Part shown: positions 8,431-17,336 of the stretch, piece after piece
How positions within the stretch are numbered: the first letter of the stretch is position 1
How the letters are laid out: every line of letters starts with the position of its first letter
The notes under the pieces: model-generated
The model's input: the letters and a program-made list of their open reading frames with translations, nothing else
Told to the model about the DNA's origin: nothing
Databases searched by the model: none
DNA from: Simiduia curdlanivorans
Lineage (GTDB): Bacteria > Pseudomonadota > Gammaproteobacteria > Pseudomonadales > Cellvibrionaceae
Assembly: GCF_030409605.1 (NCBI RefSeq)
Contig: NZ_JAUFQG010000006.1
Span: 1,116,001 to 1,180,000, forward strand
Direction of reading: 5' to 3'
Length of the DNA stretch: 64,000 nucleotides
Position numbers and translations under genes: made by a program

Positions 8431-9324
8431 GTGTTGCGAATCGGTTTGTTTCTACTCACTAACCTAGCCATCATTTTGGTTGCCAGTGTGGTGTTGAGCT
8501 TGCTTGGCGTGAATTCTTATTTCGAGGCTAACGGCTCCGGTCTCAACCTCACCTCCCTGCTTATATTCTGCGCCGTGTTCGGCTTCGCTGGCAGCTTTAT
8601 ATCGCTGCTGATCTCGAAGTGGATGGCCAAGCGCGGCACCGGCACCCGTATCATCGAACAACCACGCACCGAACAAGAGCAATGGTTGGTCACCACGGTC
8701 AAACGCTTGGCCGATAAAGCTAACATCGGCATGCCCGAAGTGGGCATTTTTCCCGCCAAAGAATCCAATGCCTTTGCCACCGGCTGGAATCGAAACGCGG
8801 CGCTAGTCGCCGTTAGCCAGGGCTTGCTCGACCGATTTAGCCGAGACGAAGCCGAGGCCGTATTAGCCCATGAAATTGGCCACGTCGCCAACGGCGATAT
8901 GATTACCCTAACCCTGATTCAAGGCGTGGTGAACACCTTCGTCATGTTCTTCGCTCGCATCATCGGCAGCACCGTCGACCGCGCGGTATTTAAAAATGAA
9001 AACGGCCACGGTATCGCTTTCTATATCACCACCTTCGTGGCGGAAATCGTACTGGGCTTCCTCGCCTCTATGATTGTGATGCGCTTTTCCCGCTGGCGTG
9101 AATTTCGCGCCGACGCCGCCGGCGCCCATCTCGCCAGCCGCAACGGTATGATTGGCGCACTGGCACGGTTAAAAGCCGAACAGGATGCACACGTTGCCTC
9201 CACCATGCCCGATAGCCTTTACGCTTTTGGTATCAGCAGTGGCTTCAAACAATCCATGAGCGCGTTATTCTCTAGCCACCCACCGCTGGAAGCGCGTATT
9301 AGGGCGCTCAAACAAGCGGCTTAA
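8431..9324 (+). CDS. htpX: Membrane zinc metalloprotease HtpX
   Basis: 297 aa, the usual HtpX length. It is an inner-membrane M48 protease that degrades misfolded membrane proteins together with FtsH. There are two N-terminal TM helices, the active-site HEIGH at residues 147-151 (LAHEIGHVANGD), two further hydrophobic segments (about 155-175 and 190-215), then the third zinc ligand Glu in SRWREFRADAAGA. The start is GTG at 8431, preceded by GAGGATGTATC. It is monocistronic with a hairpin downstream. Heat- or Cpx-type control is known for the family but no site is visible here. Confidence 0.95.
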   Translation: MLRIGLFLLTNLAIILVASVVLSLLGVNSYFEANGSGLNLTSLLIFCAVFGFAGSFISLLISKWMAKRGTGTRIIEQPRTEQEQWLVTTVKRLADKANIGMPEVGIFPAKESNAFATGWNRNAALVAVSQGLLDRFSRDEAEAVLAHEIGHVANGDMITLTLIQGVVNTFVMFFARIIGSTVDRAVFKNENGHGIAFYITTFVAEIVLGFLASMIVMRFSRWREFRADAAGAHLASRNGMIGALARLKAEQDAHVASTMPDSLYAFGISSGFKQSMSALFSSHPPLEARIRALKQAA

Positions 9325-9359
9325 GTTTTCGCTTTCGCGCTACACCAACCTAGCCACTG

Positions 9360-9385
9360 GGCCGCAACAGGAACCTGTTGCGGCC
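9360..9385 (+). terminator. Terminator-like hairpin after htpX
   Basis: A 12-bp perfect stem (GGCCGCAACAGG and its complement) with a two-base AA centre. The following sequence TTACGCTTTC is only weakly T-rich, so termination is plausible rather than certain. Confidence 0.6.
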
Positions 9386-9479
9386 TTACGCTTTCAACAG
9401 ACGCTGCACTTGCAACACGCCTAGCGATAACCCTTATACTCACACCACAGACCAACAACTGACACGAAAAGGAATCTGC

Positions 9480-9830
9480 GTGGCATTCATTCCGCTTTGC
9501 CCAACCGATGCCATCGGCGCCAATACCAGCAAGCAGTTTGCCGAGCGCGGCGTTAAATTGTTTGTGGTGAATGAGCGCGGGGTGTTTTACGCCTACCGCA
9601 ACCGCTGCCCACATTTAGGCATCGAGCTGCAGTGGCAAGAGGATAAGTTTTTAGATTTCGATGGCGAGATGATTCAGTGCTCAACCCACGGTGCACTGTT
9701 TTTAATGCACAGCGGCGAATGCGTCGCCGGCCCCTGTCGCGGCAAAAGCCTAGAGGCAATTAGCTGCACCGTGATCAACCAACAGGTGTGTGTCGACTTA
9801 GACGAACTGGGCTTAAGCCAACAACAATAA
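9480..9830 (+). CDS. Small Rieske [2Fe-2S] protein
   Basis: 116 aa from GTG at 9480, chosen because AAAAGGA lies 6 bases upstream; the frame is open further upstream without a ribosome-binding site. The two iron-sulfur ligand pairs of a Rieske fold are present: NRCPHLG (Cys-x-His) and CSTHGALF (Cys-x-x-His). There is no signal peptide, membrane helix or oxygenase domain, so it resembles soluble NirD- or ferredoxin-type Rieske proteins that shuttle electrons. The partner is unknown; no oxygenase or reductase gene is adjacent. Confidence 0.85.
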   Translation: MAFIPLCPTDAIGANTSKQFAERGVKLFVVNERGVFYAYRNRCPHLGIELQWQEDKFLDFDGEMIQCSTHGALFLMHSGECVAGPCRGKSLEAISCTVINQQVCVDLDELGLSQQQ

Positions 9831-9912
9831 ACCTCAGCTCAATAGGTCTAACAACAGCTTTCATAGCCAAGCTAAACAATCGCTGCACAATCGCGAGGCT
9901 AGCGCGCCGAAC

Positions 9913-10623
9913 CTAAGCCAAGAGCACAGGTAGAGGTTTCAGCAAGCGAATTTCCTGCGCCGATAAATGCGCGCCATAGGCCAACACCTCAACACCCTTA
10001 GCGGCCGCCTCGCGCAGCAATGTGCCGTACACTGGGTCGATATGATCGGCCGGGGCGACGCGAGTAATACCCGTGTGCTGCACGCAAAACAGCAACACCG
10101 CTCTATGCCCCTGCTCCACCATCGCCATTAATTCGCGCAAATGTTTTGCGCCGCGGCTACTTACGGCATCGGGGAAGAAACCCAAGCCATCGCCCTCGTG
10201 CAAGGTGACATTTTTCACCTCCACATAACACTTGGGTAAGCCCTGCGCCTCCAGTAAAAAATCAATGCGCGAATTTTCCGCGCCGTATTTTACTTCGGCG
10301 CTGATGCTATCGTAATCGGCCAAGCTAGCCACCCCCTTATGCGCCAACAACTCGGCCACTAGGGCATTGGCGCGGTGGGTATTAATACCCGCTAAAAAAC
10401 CATCGGGCGTGGTGGCAATCTCCCAGGTCTCAGGGTACTTGCGCGTCTTGGACGCCGATACCGAATACCAACAGGGGGAATCCGGCGCCAAACAGGCGCG
10501 CATTGAGCCAGTATTGGGGCAATGAATCGTTTTCACCTCGCCCGAAGGCAAACGAATATCAGCGAGAAAACGTTTGTAACGCTTTATTAAATGCGCCTGT
10601 TGCAGTGCCGGCTCTAATTTCAT
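9913..10623 (-). CDS. sfsA: SfsA family nuclease-like protein
   Basis: 236 aa from MKLEPALQQAHLIKRYKRFL, which aligns with the usual SfsA N-terminus; an extension of 11 codons upstream is open but unlikely. Typical motifs are HCPNTGSM, NTHRANALVAE, SRIDFLLE and CYVEVKNVTL; the last resembles the PD-(D/E)xK nuclease core. It was named in E. coli for stimulating sugar fermentation genes; the biochemical role is unsettled. In many gammaproteobacteria it lies beside dksA, as here. Confidence 0.93.
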   Translation of the reverse strand: MKLEPALQQAHLIKRYKRFLADIRLPSGEVKTIHCPNTGSMRACLAPDSPCWYSVSASKTRKYPETWEIATTPDGFLAGINTHRANALVAELLAHKGVASLADYDSISAEVKYGAENSRIDFLLEAQGLPKCYVEVKNVTLHEGDGLGFFPDAVSSRGAKHLRELMAMVEQGHRAVLLFCVQHTGITRVAPADHIDPVYGTLLREAAAKGVEVLAYGAHLSAQEIRLLKPLPVLLA

Positions 10624-10826
10624 AGCGTCTATTGATGGTTTTTTAACCAACCTCAAATAAATTACCGCGCCAGTTTAGCATTAACGTAGGCCACCGGCGG
10701 CAAGCTAAAACAGTGGCCAGCGCAGATAGAATCTGGTAGTTTGCTGCCTTCCAAACGGGGGGTACTTGAAATTTAATTTCCCACCCCCATTCTGCATAAC
10801 CCGGAAGTTATAGAAGAGGCGTCAAC

Positions 10827-11270
10827 ATGCCCAAACATGCAGCTAAAGAGTCAGCACTAGAAGGCTCAAGCTTCACACCCTACAAGGAGAAGAAGGGTGA
10901 GGAGTACATGAATGAATCTCAGCGGGATCACTTCAAAAGCATCCTGCTGAACTGGAAGCGTGAACTCATGGAAGAAGTCGACCGCACCATGAGCCATATG
11001 AAAGATGAAGCTGCCAACTTCCCAGACCCAGCCGACCGCGCTAGCCAGGAAGAAGAGTTCAGCCTCGAGTTGCGCACCCGCGATCGCGAGCGCAAGTTGA
11101 TCAAGAAAATCGACAGCACCATCGAGCTTATCGAGCAAGATGATTACGGTTACTGCGAAACCTGTGGTGTTGAAATTGGTATTCGGCGACTAGAAGCCCG
11201 TCCAACAGCGACCCTGTGCGTCGACTGTAAGACGCTGGCGGAAATCAAAGAAAAGCAGATTGGTGGCTAA
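10827..11270 (+). CDS. dksA: RNA polymerase-binding transcription factor DksA
   Basis: 147 aa. It binds the secondary channel of RNA polymerase and, with ppGpp, tunes rRNA, amino-acid and stress promoters. The coiled coil carries the acidic tip DPADRA (E. coli DPVDRA). The C-terminal zinc finger is CETCG...LCVDC with four Cys. AGAGG lies 7 bases before the ATG. A strong terminator follows, yet gluQ lies close downstream, as in most relatives. Confidence 0.97.
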   Translation: MPKHAAKESALEGSSFTPYKEKKGEEYMNESQRDHFKSILLNWKRELMEEVDRTMSHMKDEAANFPDPADRASQEEEFSLELRTRDRERKLIKKIDSTIELIEQDDYGYCETCGVEIGIRRLEARPTATLCVDCKTLAEIKEKQIGG

Positions 11271-11286
11271 ACGCCTGCCAATACAC

Positions 11287-11312
11287 ACAAAGGGCGATCT
11301 ATCGCCCTTTGT
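11287..11312 (+). terminator. Intrinsic terminator of dksA
   Basis: A perfect 12-bp stem, ACAAAGGGCGAT and its complement, with a two-base centre (CT), followed by CGTTTCT. It lies 17 bp after the dksA stop and 81 bp before gluQ. Confidence 0.8.
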
Positions 11313-11392
11313 CGTTTCTAGGCACTGGTTCTCAGTCTTAGGCCTCCACTACCTCAACTGCACCGGTGAATTGATCGCCGTCCACGCCCAGC

Positions 11393-12304
11393 ATGTCTTC
11401 CCTAGCTAAATTACGCCAGTACCGAGGCCGTTTCGCGCCCTCGCCCACAGGCCCGTTACATTTCGGCAGCCTGCTGGCCGCCTTGGCCAGTTACTTAGAT
11501 GCGCGCGCCCACCAGGGTACCTGGTTAATTCGCATGGAGGACTTAGACCCGCCGCGCGAGCAAGCCGGTGCCAGCCAAGCCATCTTAGAAGCGCTAGCGA
11601 CGCACGGGCTCAGGGCCGACGAACCGGTGCTGTTTCAAAGCCAGCGCCTGACCGCCTATGAATCGATTCTGCAAAAACTCGACAGCAAGGGCCTGATCTA
11701 CCTCTGCAGTTGCAATAGAAACCGGCTCGCCGCACTCGGGCGGGTCTACGATCGGCACTGCTTGCACACGCCACCGGCCGCCGGCGAAACCGTCGCCTGG
11801 CGCATAAAGTTGCCGCAACCGGAACAAGCGGTCAGCTTTGAAGACGCCATCCAAGGCCAGCAAAGCCAAACCCCGGCCTCCGATTTCGGCGATTTTATCC
11901 TCAAGCGCAAAGACGGCTTGCACGCCTATCAATTAGCCGTCGTGGCCGACGACATCTACCAAGGCATTAGTCACGTGGTACGCGGTTCAGACTTATTGGA
12001 AGTGAGCGCTCGCCAACAACTATTGTTCCAACTATTGGGCGAACCAGCGCCAGCCTGGGCCCACATACCGGTGATCAACAACAGCCACGGGCAAAAGCTC
12101 AGCAAGCAAAATCACGCCCCAGCGCTGGACCTAAGCACACCGCAATACAACCTCATTCACGCCCTGCGCTTGCTCGGCCAAGCGCCGCCCACATCGCTAC
12201 TCCACGGCTCAGTGGAGGCACTACTGCACTGGGGCCGAGCCAACTGGTCGCTGGCCAAGGTGCCGAAGACGCTGGCGCAAACCGACCCGCTGTTTAGTCG
12301 CTAG
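11393..12304 (+). CDS. gluQ: Glutamyl-Q tRNA(Asp) synthetase
   Basis: 303 aa, a truncated GluRS paralogue without the anticodon-binding domain. It attaches glutamate to the queuosine base of tRNA(Asp). Class I synthetase motifs are present: RFAPSPTGPLHFGSL (HIGH region) and GQKLSKQN (KMSKS region). Zinc-site Cys residues are in YLCSCNRNRLAAL and DRHCL. The dksA-gluQ order is conserved in many gammaproteobacteria. Confidence 0.95.
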   Translation: MSSLAKLRQYRGRFAPSPTGPLHFGSLLAALASYLDARAHQGTWLIRMEDLDPPREQAGASQAILEALATHGLRADEPVLFQSQRLTAYESILQKLDSKGLIYLCSCNRNRLAALGRVYDRHCLHTPPAAGETVAWRIKLPQPEQAVSFEDAIQGQQSQTPASDFGDFILKRKDGLHAYQLAVVADDIYQGISHVVRGSDLLEVSARQQLLFQLLGEPAPAWAHIPVINNSHGQKLSKQNHAPALDLSTPQYNLIHALRLLGQAPPTSLLHGSVEALLHWGRANWSLAKVPKTLAQTDPLFSR

Positions 12305-12402
12305 GGTCAAATGCGATGATGTCCGCCCCACGCAGAGGGATAAGTTGCCAAGCTCTCAGCCTATCCGTACCATTGGCCGCTTGCCCGCAACGACCCTAAC
12401 CC

Positions 12403-12585
12403 ATGCCCAATCAACGCCTCATTATCCTGTTACTGCTGGTGGCCTATATTTTCTCCCCAACCTTATTCGGCTGGGTCATTAATGAGAATGGCTCCTGGTA
12501 CCGCCCTTTTATTATCTGGGTTATCGTAATAGTGATTGCTTACTTCATACAAAGCAGTACCAAGGCTAAACGCAATGACCTTTAG
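12403..12585 (+). CDS. cbrX: CbrX-like small membrane protein upstream of CbrA
   Basis: 60 aa with two hydrophobic helices (LIILLLLVAYIFSPTLFGWV and FIIWVIVIVIAYFIQ) and a short basic tail. Its stop overlaps the start of cbrA by 11 bp, so the two are translationally linked. Position, size and topology match cbrX, the small gene before cbrA in Pseudomonas. Its function is not established; coupling to CbrA synthesis or membrane insertion is inference. Confidence 0.75.
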   Translation: MPNQRLIILLLLVAYIFSPTLFGWVINENGSWYRPFIIWVIVIVIAYFIQSSTKAKRNDL

Positions 12586-15535
12586 CCTGACCGAAATTGC
12601 GTTGCTCTGCGTAAGCTACCTGCTGCTGATTTTTGGCATAGCCTGGATCACCGAAAAGGGCTGGATTCCCGACAAAGTCATTCGCCACCCCATCGTCTAC
12701 ATCCTATCGCTCGGCATCTTTGCCAGCGCCTGGTCCTTTTACGGGGTGGTGGATCTCGCCTTCCAATACGGTTACGGCGCCCTCGCCTACTACCTCGGCA
12801 CCGGCGCGCTGTTTCTGTTCGCCCCGGTGGCCATTCGGCCCTTGGCCGACTTGGCCCGGCGCTACCAAATACACTCGCTCGCCGATTTGCTGGTGTTTCG
12901 CTACCACAGCAACTGGCTCGGCGCGCTCACCACCCTGTGCATGTTCCTCGGCGTACTACCGCTCATCACCCTGCAAATTCAGGCCGTCAGCGACACCTTA
13001 CGCATCATCACCGTGGACCGGCTACCGGACTTGGGCTTGGCGGAATCGGGCCTGACGCTAAAGCAATTTCTGGCCTTTATGTACTGCGCCCTACTGGCCA
13101 CCTTCACCATCATGTTCGGCTCCAACCGCGAGCAGCACCGCGGCATGATCACCGCCATGGCGTTCGAATCCCTGCTCAAGGTGTGCGCCATTTGCGCCAT
13201 CGGCTTGTTTGCCGTGTTCAATGTCTTCGGCGGCGTCGAAGGCTTAGATCAATGGTTATTAGATCACCCGGAAAACTTGGCGCTGCTGCACAGCCCCATG
13301 AAAGACTCGGCCAGCTCCACCTTGATGCTGGTATTTTTTGCCACCGCCGTGGCCATGCCCCACATCTTCCACATGAGCGTGGTGGAAAGCTCCATGGATC
13401 AAACCACCAGCACCGTCAGCTGGGCCTTTCCGCTGTTTTTGTTACTCATGGCGCTGCCGGTATTCCCCATTCTCTGGGCCGGCTTCGAACTCGGGGTGCC
13501 ACTGCCAGCGCAATATTTCACCCTCGGCGTGCCGATTTTCGGCGACTCGCCCATCCTAACCCTTGTCGCATTCGTCGGCGGCTTATCGGCTGCCACCGGC
13601 GCCATGGTGATTATCGCCTTGGCGCTGGCCACCATGCTGCTCAACCACTGGCTACTGCCGCTGCTGCAGATGAGCTACCAAACCGATATCTACGCGCGCC
13701 TGATCTGGCTGCGCCGGGTCTTAATCGCCTTGGTATTCTTAGCCGGCTACGGCTTTTACCTGCTGCTCAATAACGACTACTCGCTGACCCAGCTGGCACT
13801 CATGGCCTTTATTGCAACGCTGCAATTTTTGCCCTCCATCTCGGCCGTTGCCTACTGGCCGAGAGGCAACCGGCTGGGCGCCATTTGCGGCTTGAGCGTG
13901 GGCGCCTCGGTGTGGGCCATGGGCTTATTTTTCCCCGCGCTGTTCGATATCACCGCCTACCAACTGCCGGTTGAAGGCTGGACCCTTCCCGTGGGCGTCA
14001 ACTATTGGAGCGAGATCACACTCATCTCCCTCGGCGCCAACAGCTTGATCTTCGCCCTGCTGTCGCTACTCACCCAGCAGGGTGAAGACGAGCGCTTCAG
14101 CGCCGACATTTGCGCCGACGACGAACTCAGCCAGCCGCTGCGCCTGTCGCTCGAGCTGCGCTCGGCGCGCGAATTTAGGAGCCAATTAGCCGAAGTGTTG
14201 GGGCCCCAATCGGCGCGCGATGAAGTCTATAAGGCGCTCAATCAACTCAACCTGACCATCGACGAGCGCCGGCCCTACGCCTTGCGGCGCCTGCGCGATC
14301 AAATTGAAGCCAACCTCTCCGGCCTGATGGGCATAGGTATCGCCAACGACATTCTGGATCGCTGTATCCCCTATTCCGTATCAGAACAGCGCCAAACCAC
14401 CGATATCAATTTGATGGAAAACCGCCTCGGCCAGCTGCAAATTCACCTCACCGGTATGGCCGCCGAGTTGAACAAATTGCGCATCTACCACCGCCAAACC
14501 CTGCAGCTACTGCCCATGTCGGCCTGCTCGCTCGGCCACGACGGCGAAATTCTGATGTGGAACGACGCCATGGAAAATCTCACCGATATCAACACCAGCG
14601 AGATTACCGGTTCGCGCATCGAAGACCTGCCCGACCCCTGGGGTAGCCTCATTCGCGACTTCGCCCTGAGCGACGACAACCACCGCTATAAACAAAGCAT
14701 CGAAATCAACCACCGCACCCACTGGATCAGCCTGCACAAGGCGCTACTCGAACAAGATGGCCCGAAAGAGGCGCACACAGACCTGTTCGATGGCCAGGTG
14801 ATTCTGCTCGAAGACGTAACCGAGACCCAACTGCTGGAGCAGGAGTTGGTGCACAGCGAGCGCCTGGCCAGCGTCGGCCGGCTGGCCGCCGGGGTGGCAC
14901 ACGAGATTGGCAACCCCATCACTGGTATCGCCTGTCTCGCGCAAAACCTGCACTACGACTCAGACGAAGCCGAAGTGCACGCTACCGCCGATCAGATTCT
15001 CAGCCAAACCGAGCGAGTATCGCGCATCGTGCACTCGCTGGTGAGCTTCTCGCACTCGGGTGGCGGCGAAGAGCGCTTGGTAGAACCGATGAATATCCAC
15101 ACCTGTGCGCAAGAGGCGATTGCCCTGATTTCCTTGCAGAAAGACCGCCAGCAGGTGCAGTTCACTAACCATATCGACCCCGGCATCACGCTCCTGGGCG
15201 ACAGCCAGCGCATGATTCAGGTCTTCGTCAACCTGCTCTCCAACGCCCGCGACGCCAGCCCAGATGGCGCCGACGTTAGCCTGTGGAGCGATGAATCTGA
15301 GCACTATGCGGTGATCAGCGTCGAAGACGAGGGCTCGGGTATTCCGCCGGAACTGCTCGACCGCATCATGGAGCCCTTCTTTACCACCAAGGAGCCCGGC
15401 AAGGGCACGGGGCTGGGCTTGGCCATGGTTTACTCGATTATCGAAGACCACAAAGGCCTATTAACGGTTACCAGCCCAGCCGATCCAGAAACCGGTAAAG
15501 GCACCCGATTTGATATCCAGTTACCCCTTGCATAA
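12575..15535 (+). CDS. cbrA: Sensor histidine kinase CbrA (SLC5/STAC-type)
   Basis: 986 aa from ATG at 12575; the frame is open upstream only into cbrX. CbrA senses carbon/nitrogen status and phosphorylates CbrB. The N-terminal half (about 1-500) has roughly 13 membrane helices and resembles sodium/solute symporters. A linker (about 510-640) precedes a PAS-like segment (LPMSACSLGHDGEILMWNDA). The kinase core follows: phospho-acceptor His 776 in AAGVAHEIGNPITGI, then ATPase motifs LLSNARDASPDG, VEDEGSGIP, FTTKEPGKGTGLGL. cbrB follows after 52 bp. Confidence 0.95.
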   Translation: MTFSLTEIALLCVSYLLLIFGIAWITEKGWIPDKVIRHPIVYILSLGIFASAWSFYGVVDLAFQYGYGALAYYLGTGALFLFAPVAIRPLADLARRYQIHSLADLLVFRYHSNWLGALTTLCMFLGVLPLITLQIQAVSDTLRIITVDRLPDLGLAESGLTLKQFLAFMYCALLATFTIMFGSNREQHRGMITAMAFESLLKVCAICAIGLFAVFNVFGGVEGLDQWLLDHPENLALLHSPMKDSASSTLMLVFFATAVAMPHIFHMSVVESSMDQTTSTVSWAFPLFLLLMALPVFPILWAGFELGVPLPAQYFTLGVPIFGDSPILTLVAFVGGLSAATGAMVIIALALATMLLNHWLLPLLQMSYQTDIYARLIWLRRVLIALVFLAGYGFYLLLNNDYSLTQLALMAFIATLQFLPSISAVAYWPRGNRLGAICGLSVGASVWAMGLFFPALFDITAYQLPVEGWTLPVGVNYWSEITLISLGANSLIFALLSLLTQQGEDERFSADICADDELSQPLRLSLELRSAREFRSQLAEVLGPQSARDEVYKALNQLNLTIDERRPYALRRLRDQIEANLSGLMGIGIANDILDRCIPYSVSEQRQTTDINLMENRLGQLQIHLTGMAAELNKLRIYHRQTLQLLPMSACSLGHDGEILMWNDAMENLTDINTSEITGSRIEDLPDPWGSLIRDFALSDDNHRYKQSIEINHRTHWISLHKALLEQDGPKEAHTDLFDGQVILLEDVTETQLLEQELVHSERLASVGRLAAGVAHEIGNPITGIACLAQNLHYDSDEAEVHATADQILSQTERVSRIVHSLVSFSHSGGGEERLVEPMNIHTCAQEAIALISLQKDRQQVQFTNHIDPGITLLGDSQRMIQVFVNLLSNARDASPDGADVSLWSDESEHYAVISVEDEGSGIPPELLDRIMEPFFTTKEPGKGTGLGLAMVYSIIEDHKGLLTVTSPADPETGKGTRFDIQLPLA

Positions 15536-15587
15536 GATCCCAAGGTTGGTAACACTAGCCCGTTAACGTGTAGCAAAAAGAAACACT

Positions 15588-16976
15588 ATGAGCCATATCC
15601 TGATCGTTGAAGATGAACCCATTATCCGCATGGCACTGCGCAAACTGCTCGAGCGCAACAAATACATCGTCAATGAGGCCGGCTCAGTCAAGGAAGCTAC
15701 CAGCAAACACAACCTCACCAGTTTCGACCTGGTGATCAGCGATTTACGCCTACCCGGCGCGCCCGGCACCGACCTCATCACCCTGTGCGGCGACGTCCCA
15801 GTACTGATCATGACCAGCTACGCCAGCCTGCGCTCGGCGGTGGACTCCATGCGCATGGGTGCGGTCGACTACATCGCCAAGCCCTTCGATCACGACGAGA
15901 TGCTGGCCGCGGTTAAACGCGTCATCGGCAAGGCCAACCGCGCCGCCCTGCAAGCCCCCACCGAAAACCAAGTGGGCGTGGCCAGCATGATCGGCAGCTC
16001 CAATGTAATGAAAGCGCTGTATTCCAAGATTCACCGTGTCGCGCCCACCGGCGCCACGGTGCTGGTGCACGGCGAAACCGGCACCGGTAAAGAGCTGGTG
16101 GCCAAGGCCATCCACGCCGAGAGCCCGCGCGCCGACAAACCGCTCATTTCCGTTAACTGTGCGGCCATCCCCGAAACCCTGATTGAATCAGAATTATTCG
16201 GCCACGAGAAAGGCGCCTTTACCGGCGCCGCCAGCCAGCGCGAGGGCTTAGTAGCCGCCGCCGACGGCGGCACCCTGTTCCTCGACGAAATTGGCGAACT
16301 GCCGCTCGAAGCACAGGCGCGATTGCTGCGCGTGCTACAGGAAGGCGAAGTGCGACCCATTGGCTCGGTGGAGTCGCGCAAAGTGGATGTGCGCCTAGTG
16401 GCGGCCACCCACAGAGACCTGCGCAAGTTGGCTCAAGAGGGCAAGTTCCGCGAAGATTTGTTTTACCGCATCAATGTGGTGCAGGTAACACTGCCGCCCC
16501 TGCGCGAGCGCGGTCGCGATATTTTGTTACTGGCCGAGCACATGCTGAAACGCTACTGCGTCACCTTCGGCAAACCCTTGCTCACCCTCTCGCCCGAGGC
16601 CATCCAGGCGATTACCACCTATATCTGGCCCGGTAACGTGCGGGAAATGGAGAATGCCATTCAGCGCGCCATCATCCTGTGCAACAACGACAAAGAGATA
16701 AACCACGAACTGCTCGAAATTGACCTAGACCTCGTGGAGGTCGATGTGGACGATGACGACCAAGACGACTTCCAGCCGCGCAAGCTGTTGGGTAAAGCCA
16801 AGGAAGACCCAGAGGAAGACCTGTCTCTAGAAGATTACTTCCAGCGCTTCGTGATCGAACACCAAGACACCATGAGCGAGACCGAACTGGCGAAAAAACT
16901 TGGCGTCAGCCGCAAGTGCCTATGGGAGCGGCGCCAGCGCCTCGGCATCCCGCGCAAAAAGGCCACCAACCGCTAA
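15588..16976 (+). CDS. cbrB: NtrC-family response regulator CbrB
   Basis: 462 aa sigma54 activator. Receiver domain 1-120 with phospho-acceptor Asp 52 (VISDLRLPG). Then a AAA+ domain with Walker A GETGTGKE, the sigma54-contact loop GAFTGA, and Walker B GGTLFLDEIGEL. A C-terminal Fis-type helix-turn-helix (ETELAKKLGVSRKCLWERR) follows an acidic linker. In Pseudomonas CbrB activates crcZ and histidine, proline and arginine use. The CrcZ-like locus directly downstream fits that role. Confidence 0.96.
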   Translation: MSHILIVEDEPIIRMALRKLLERNKYIVNEAGSVKEATSKHNLTSFDLVISDLRLPGAPGTDLITLCGDVPVLIMTSYASLRSAVDSMRMGAVDYIAKPFDHDEMLAAVKRVIGKANRAALQAPTENQVGVASMIGSSNVMKALYSKIHRVAPTGATVLVHGETGTGKELVAKAIHAESPRADKPLISVNCAAIPETLIESELFGHEKGAFTGAASQREGLVAAADGGTLFLDEIGELPLEAQARLLRVLQEGEVRPIGSVESRKVDVRLVAATHRDLRKLAQEGKFREDLFYRINVVQVTLPPLRERGRDILLLAEHMLKRYCVTFGKPLLTLSPEAIQAITTYIWPGNVREMENAIQRAIILCNNDKEINHELLEIDLDLVEVDVDDDDQDDFQPRKLLGKAKEDPEEDLSLEDYFQRFVIEHQDTMSETELAKKLGVSRKCLWERRQRLGIPRKKATNR

Positions 16977-17007
16977 ACCAGCCGACGGCCCGGTTATTCC
17001 CCCTGCA

Positions 17008-17040
17008 AGCCCAGAGCGCTAACGCCTCTGGGCTTTTTCG
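17008..17040 (+). terminator. Intrinsic terminator of cbrB
   Basis: A 9-bp stem AGCCCAGAG / CTCTGGGCT (17008-17016 with 17026-17034) with a 9-base loop, followed by TTTTCGT. It lies 32 bp after the cbrB stop and separates cbrB from the sRNA locus. Confidence 0.85.
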
Positions 17041-17187
17041 TACTTAATCATCAGCGGTCAACCCGTCTAGCAACAGCCCTAGGCACAAGCGCTGAGGGTT
17101 TAGGCGACAAATCCCCCTACTTAACCATTGTCAACAAGCCAATAGACCAGTTTGGCCGAGGCCGCAAATCCACTCATCCATTTTATT

Positions 17188-17234
17188 TGTTACCTTGTCA
17201 CAGGAATGTAACAAGTAACGAAACAAACGGTAAC
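17188..17234 (+). promoter_or_regulatory. Candidate CbrB enhancer: TGTTAC-N14-GTAACA plus GTAAC half-sites
   Basis: TGTTAC at 17188-17193 and GTAACA at 17208-17213 form an inverted repeat with a 14-base spacer. Two more GTAAC half-sites follow at 17215 and 17230. From memory this half-site pair is the one described for CbrB upstream of crcZ in Pseudomonas. It lies about 100-120 bp upstream of a sigma54-type promoter, a normal enhancer distance. Confidence 0.7.
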
Positions 17235-17310
17235 GAATATATGAAATCCAACTGACTATGCCAAATGGTAATTAGTCGTAAGCTATTGATTTTTAATGAA
17301 ATTACAAAGT

Positions 17311-17326
17311 TGGCACGGGAAATGTA
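17311..17326 (+). promoter_or_regulatory. Candidate sigma54 (-24/-12) promoter of the CrcZ-like sRNA
   Basis: TGGCACGGGAAATGTA fits the RpoN consensus well at -24 (TGGCACG) with correct spacing, but the -12 element reads ATGTA where TTGCA is expected. The predicted start is near 17337, just before the first A-rich CA motif. Confidence 0.65.
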
Positions 17327-17336
17327 TTAGTGGGCT

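Noticed and set aside
12937..13773. 278-codon plus-strand frame within cbrA
   Set aside because: Out-of-frame shadow of the GC-rich membrane domain of CbrA; His/Arg-rich composition with no family.
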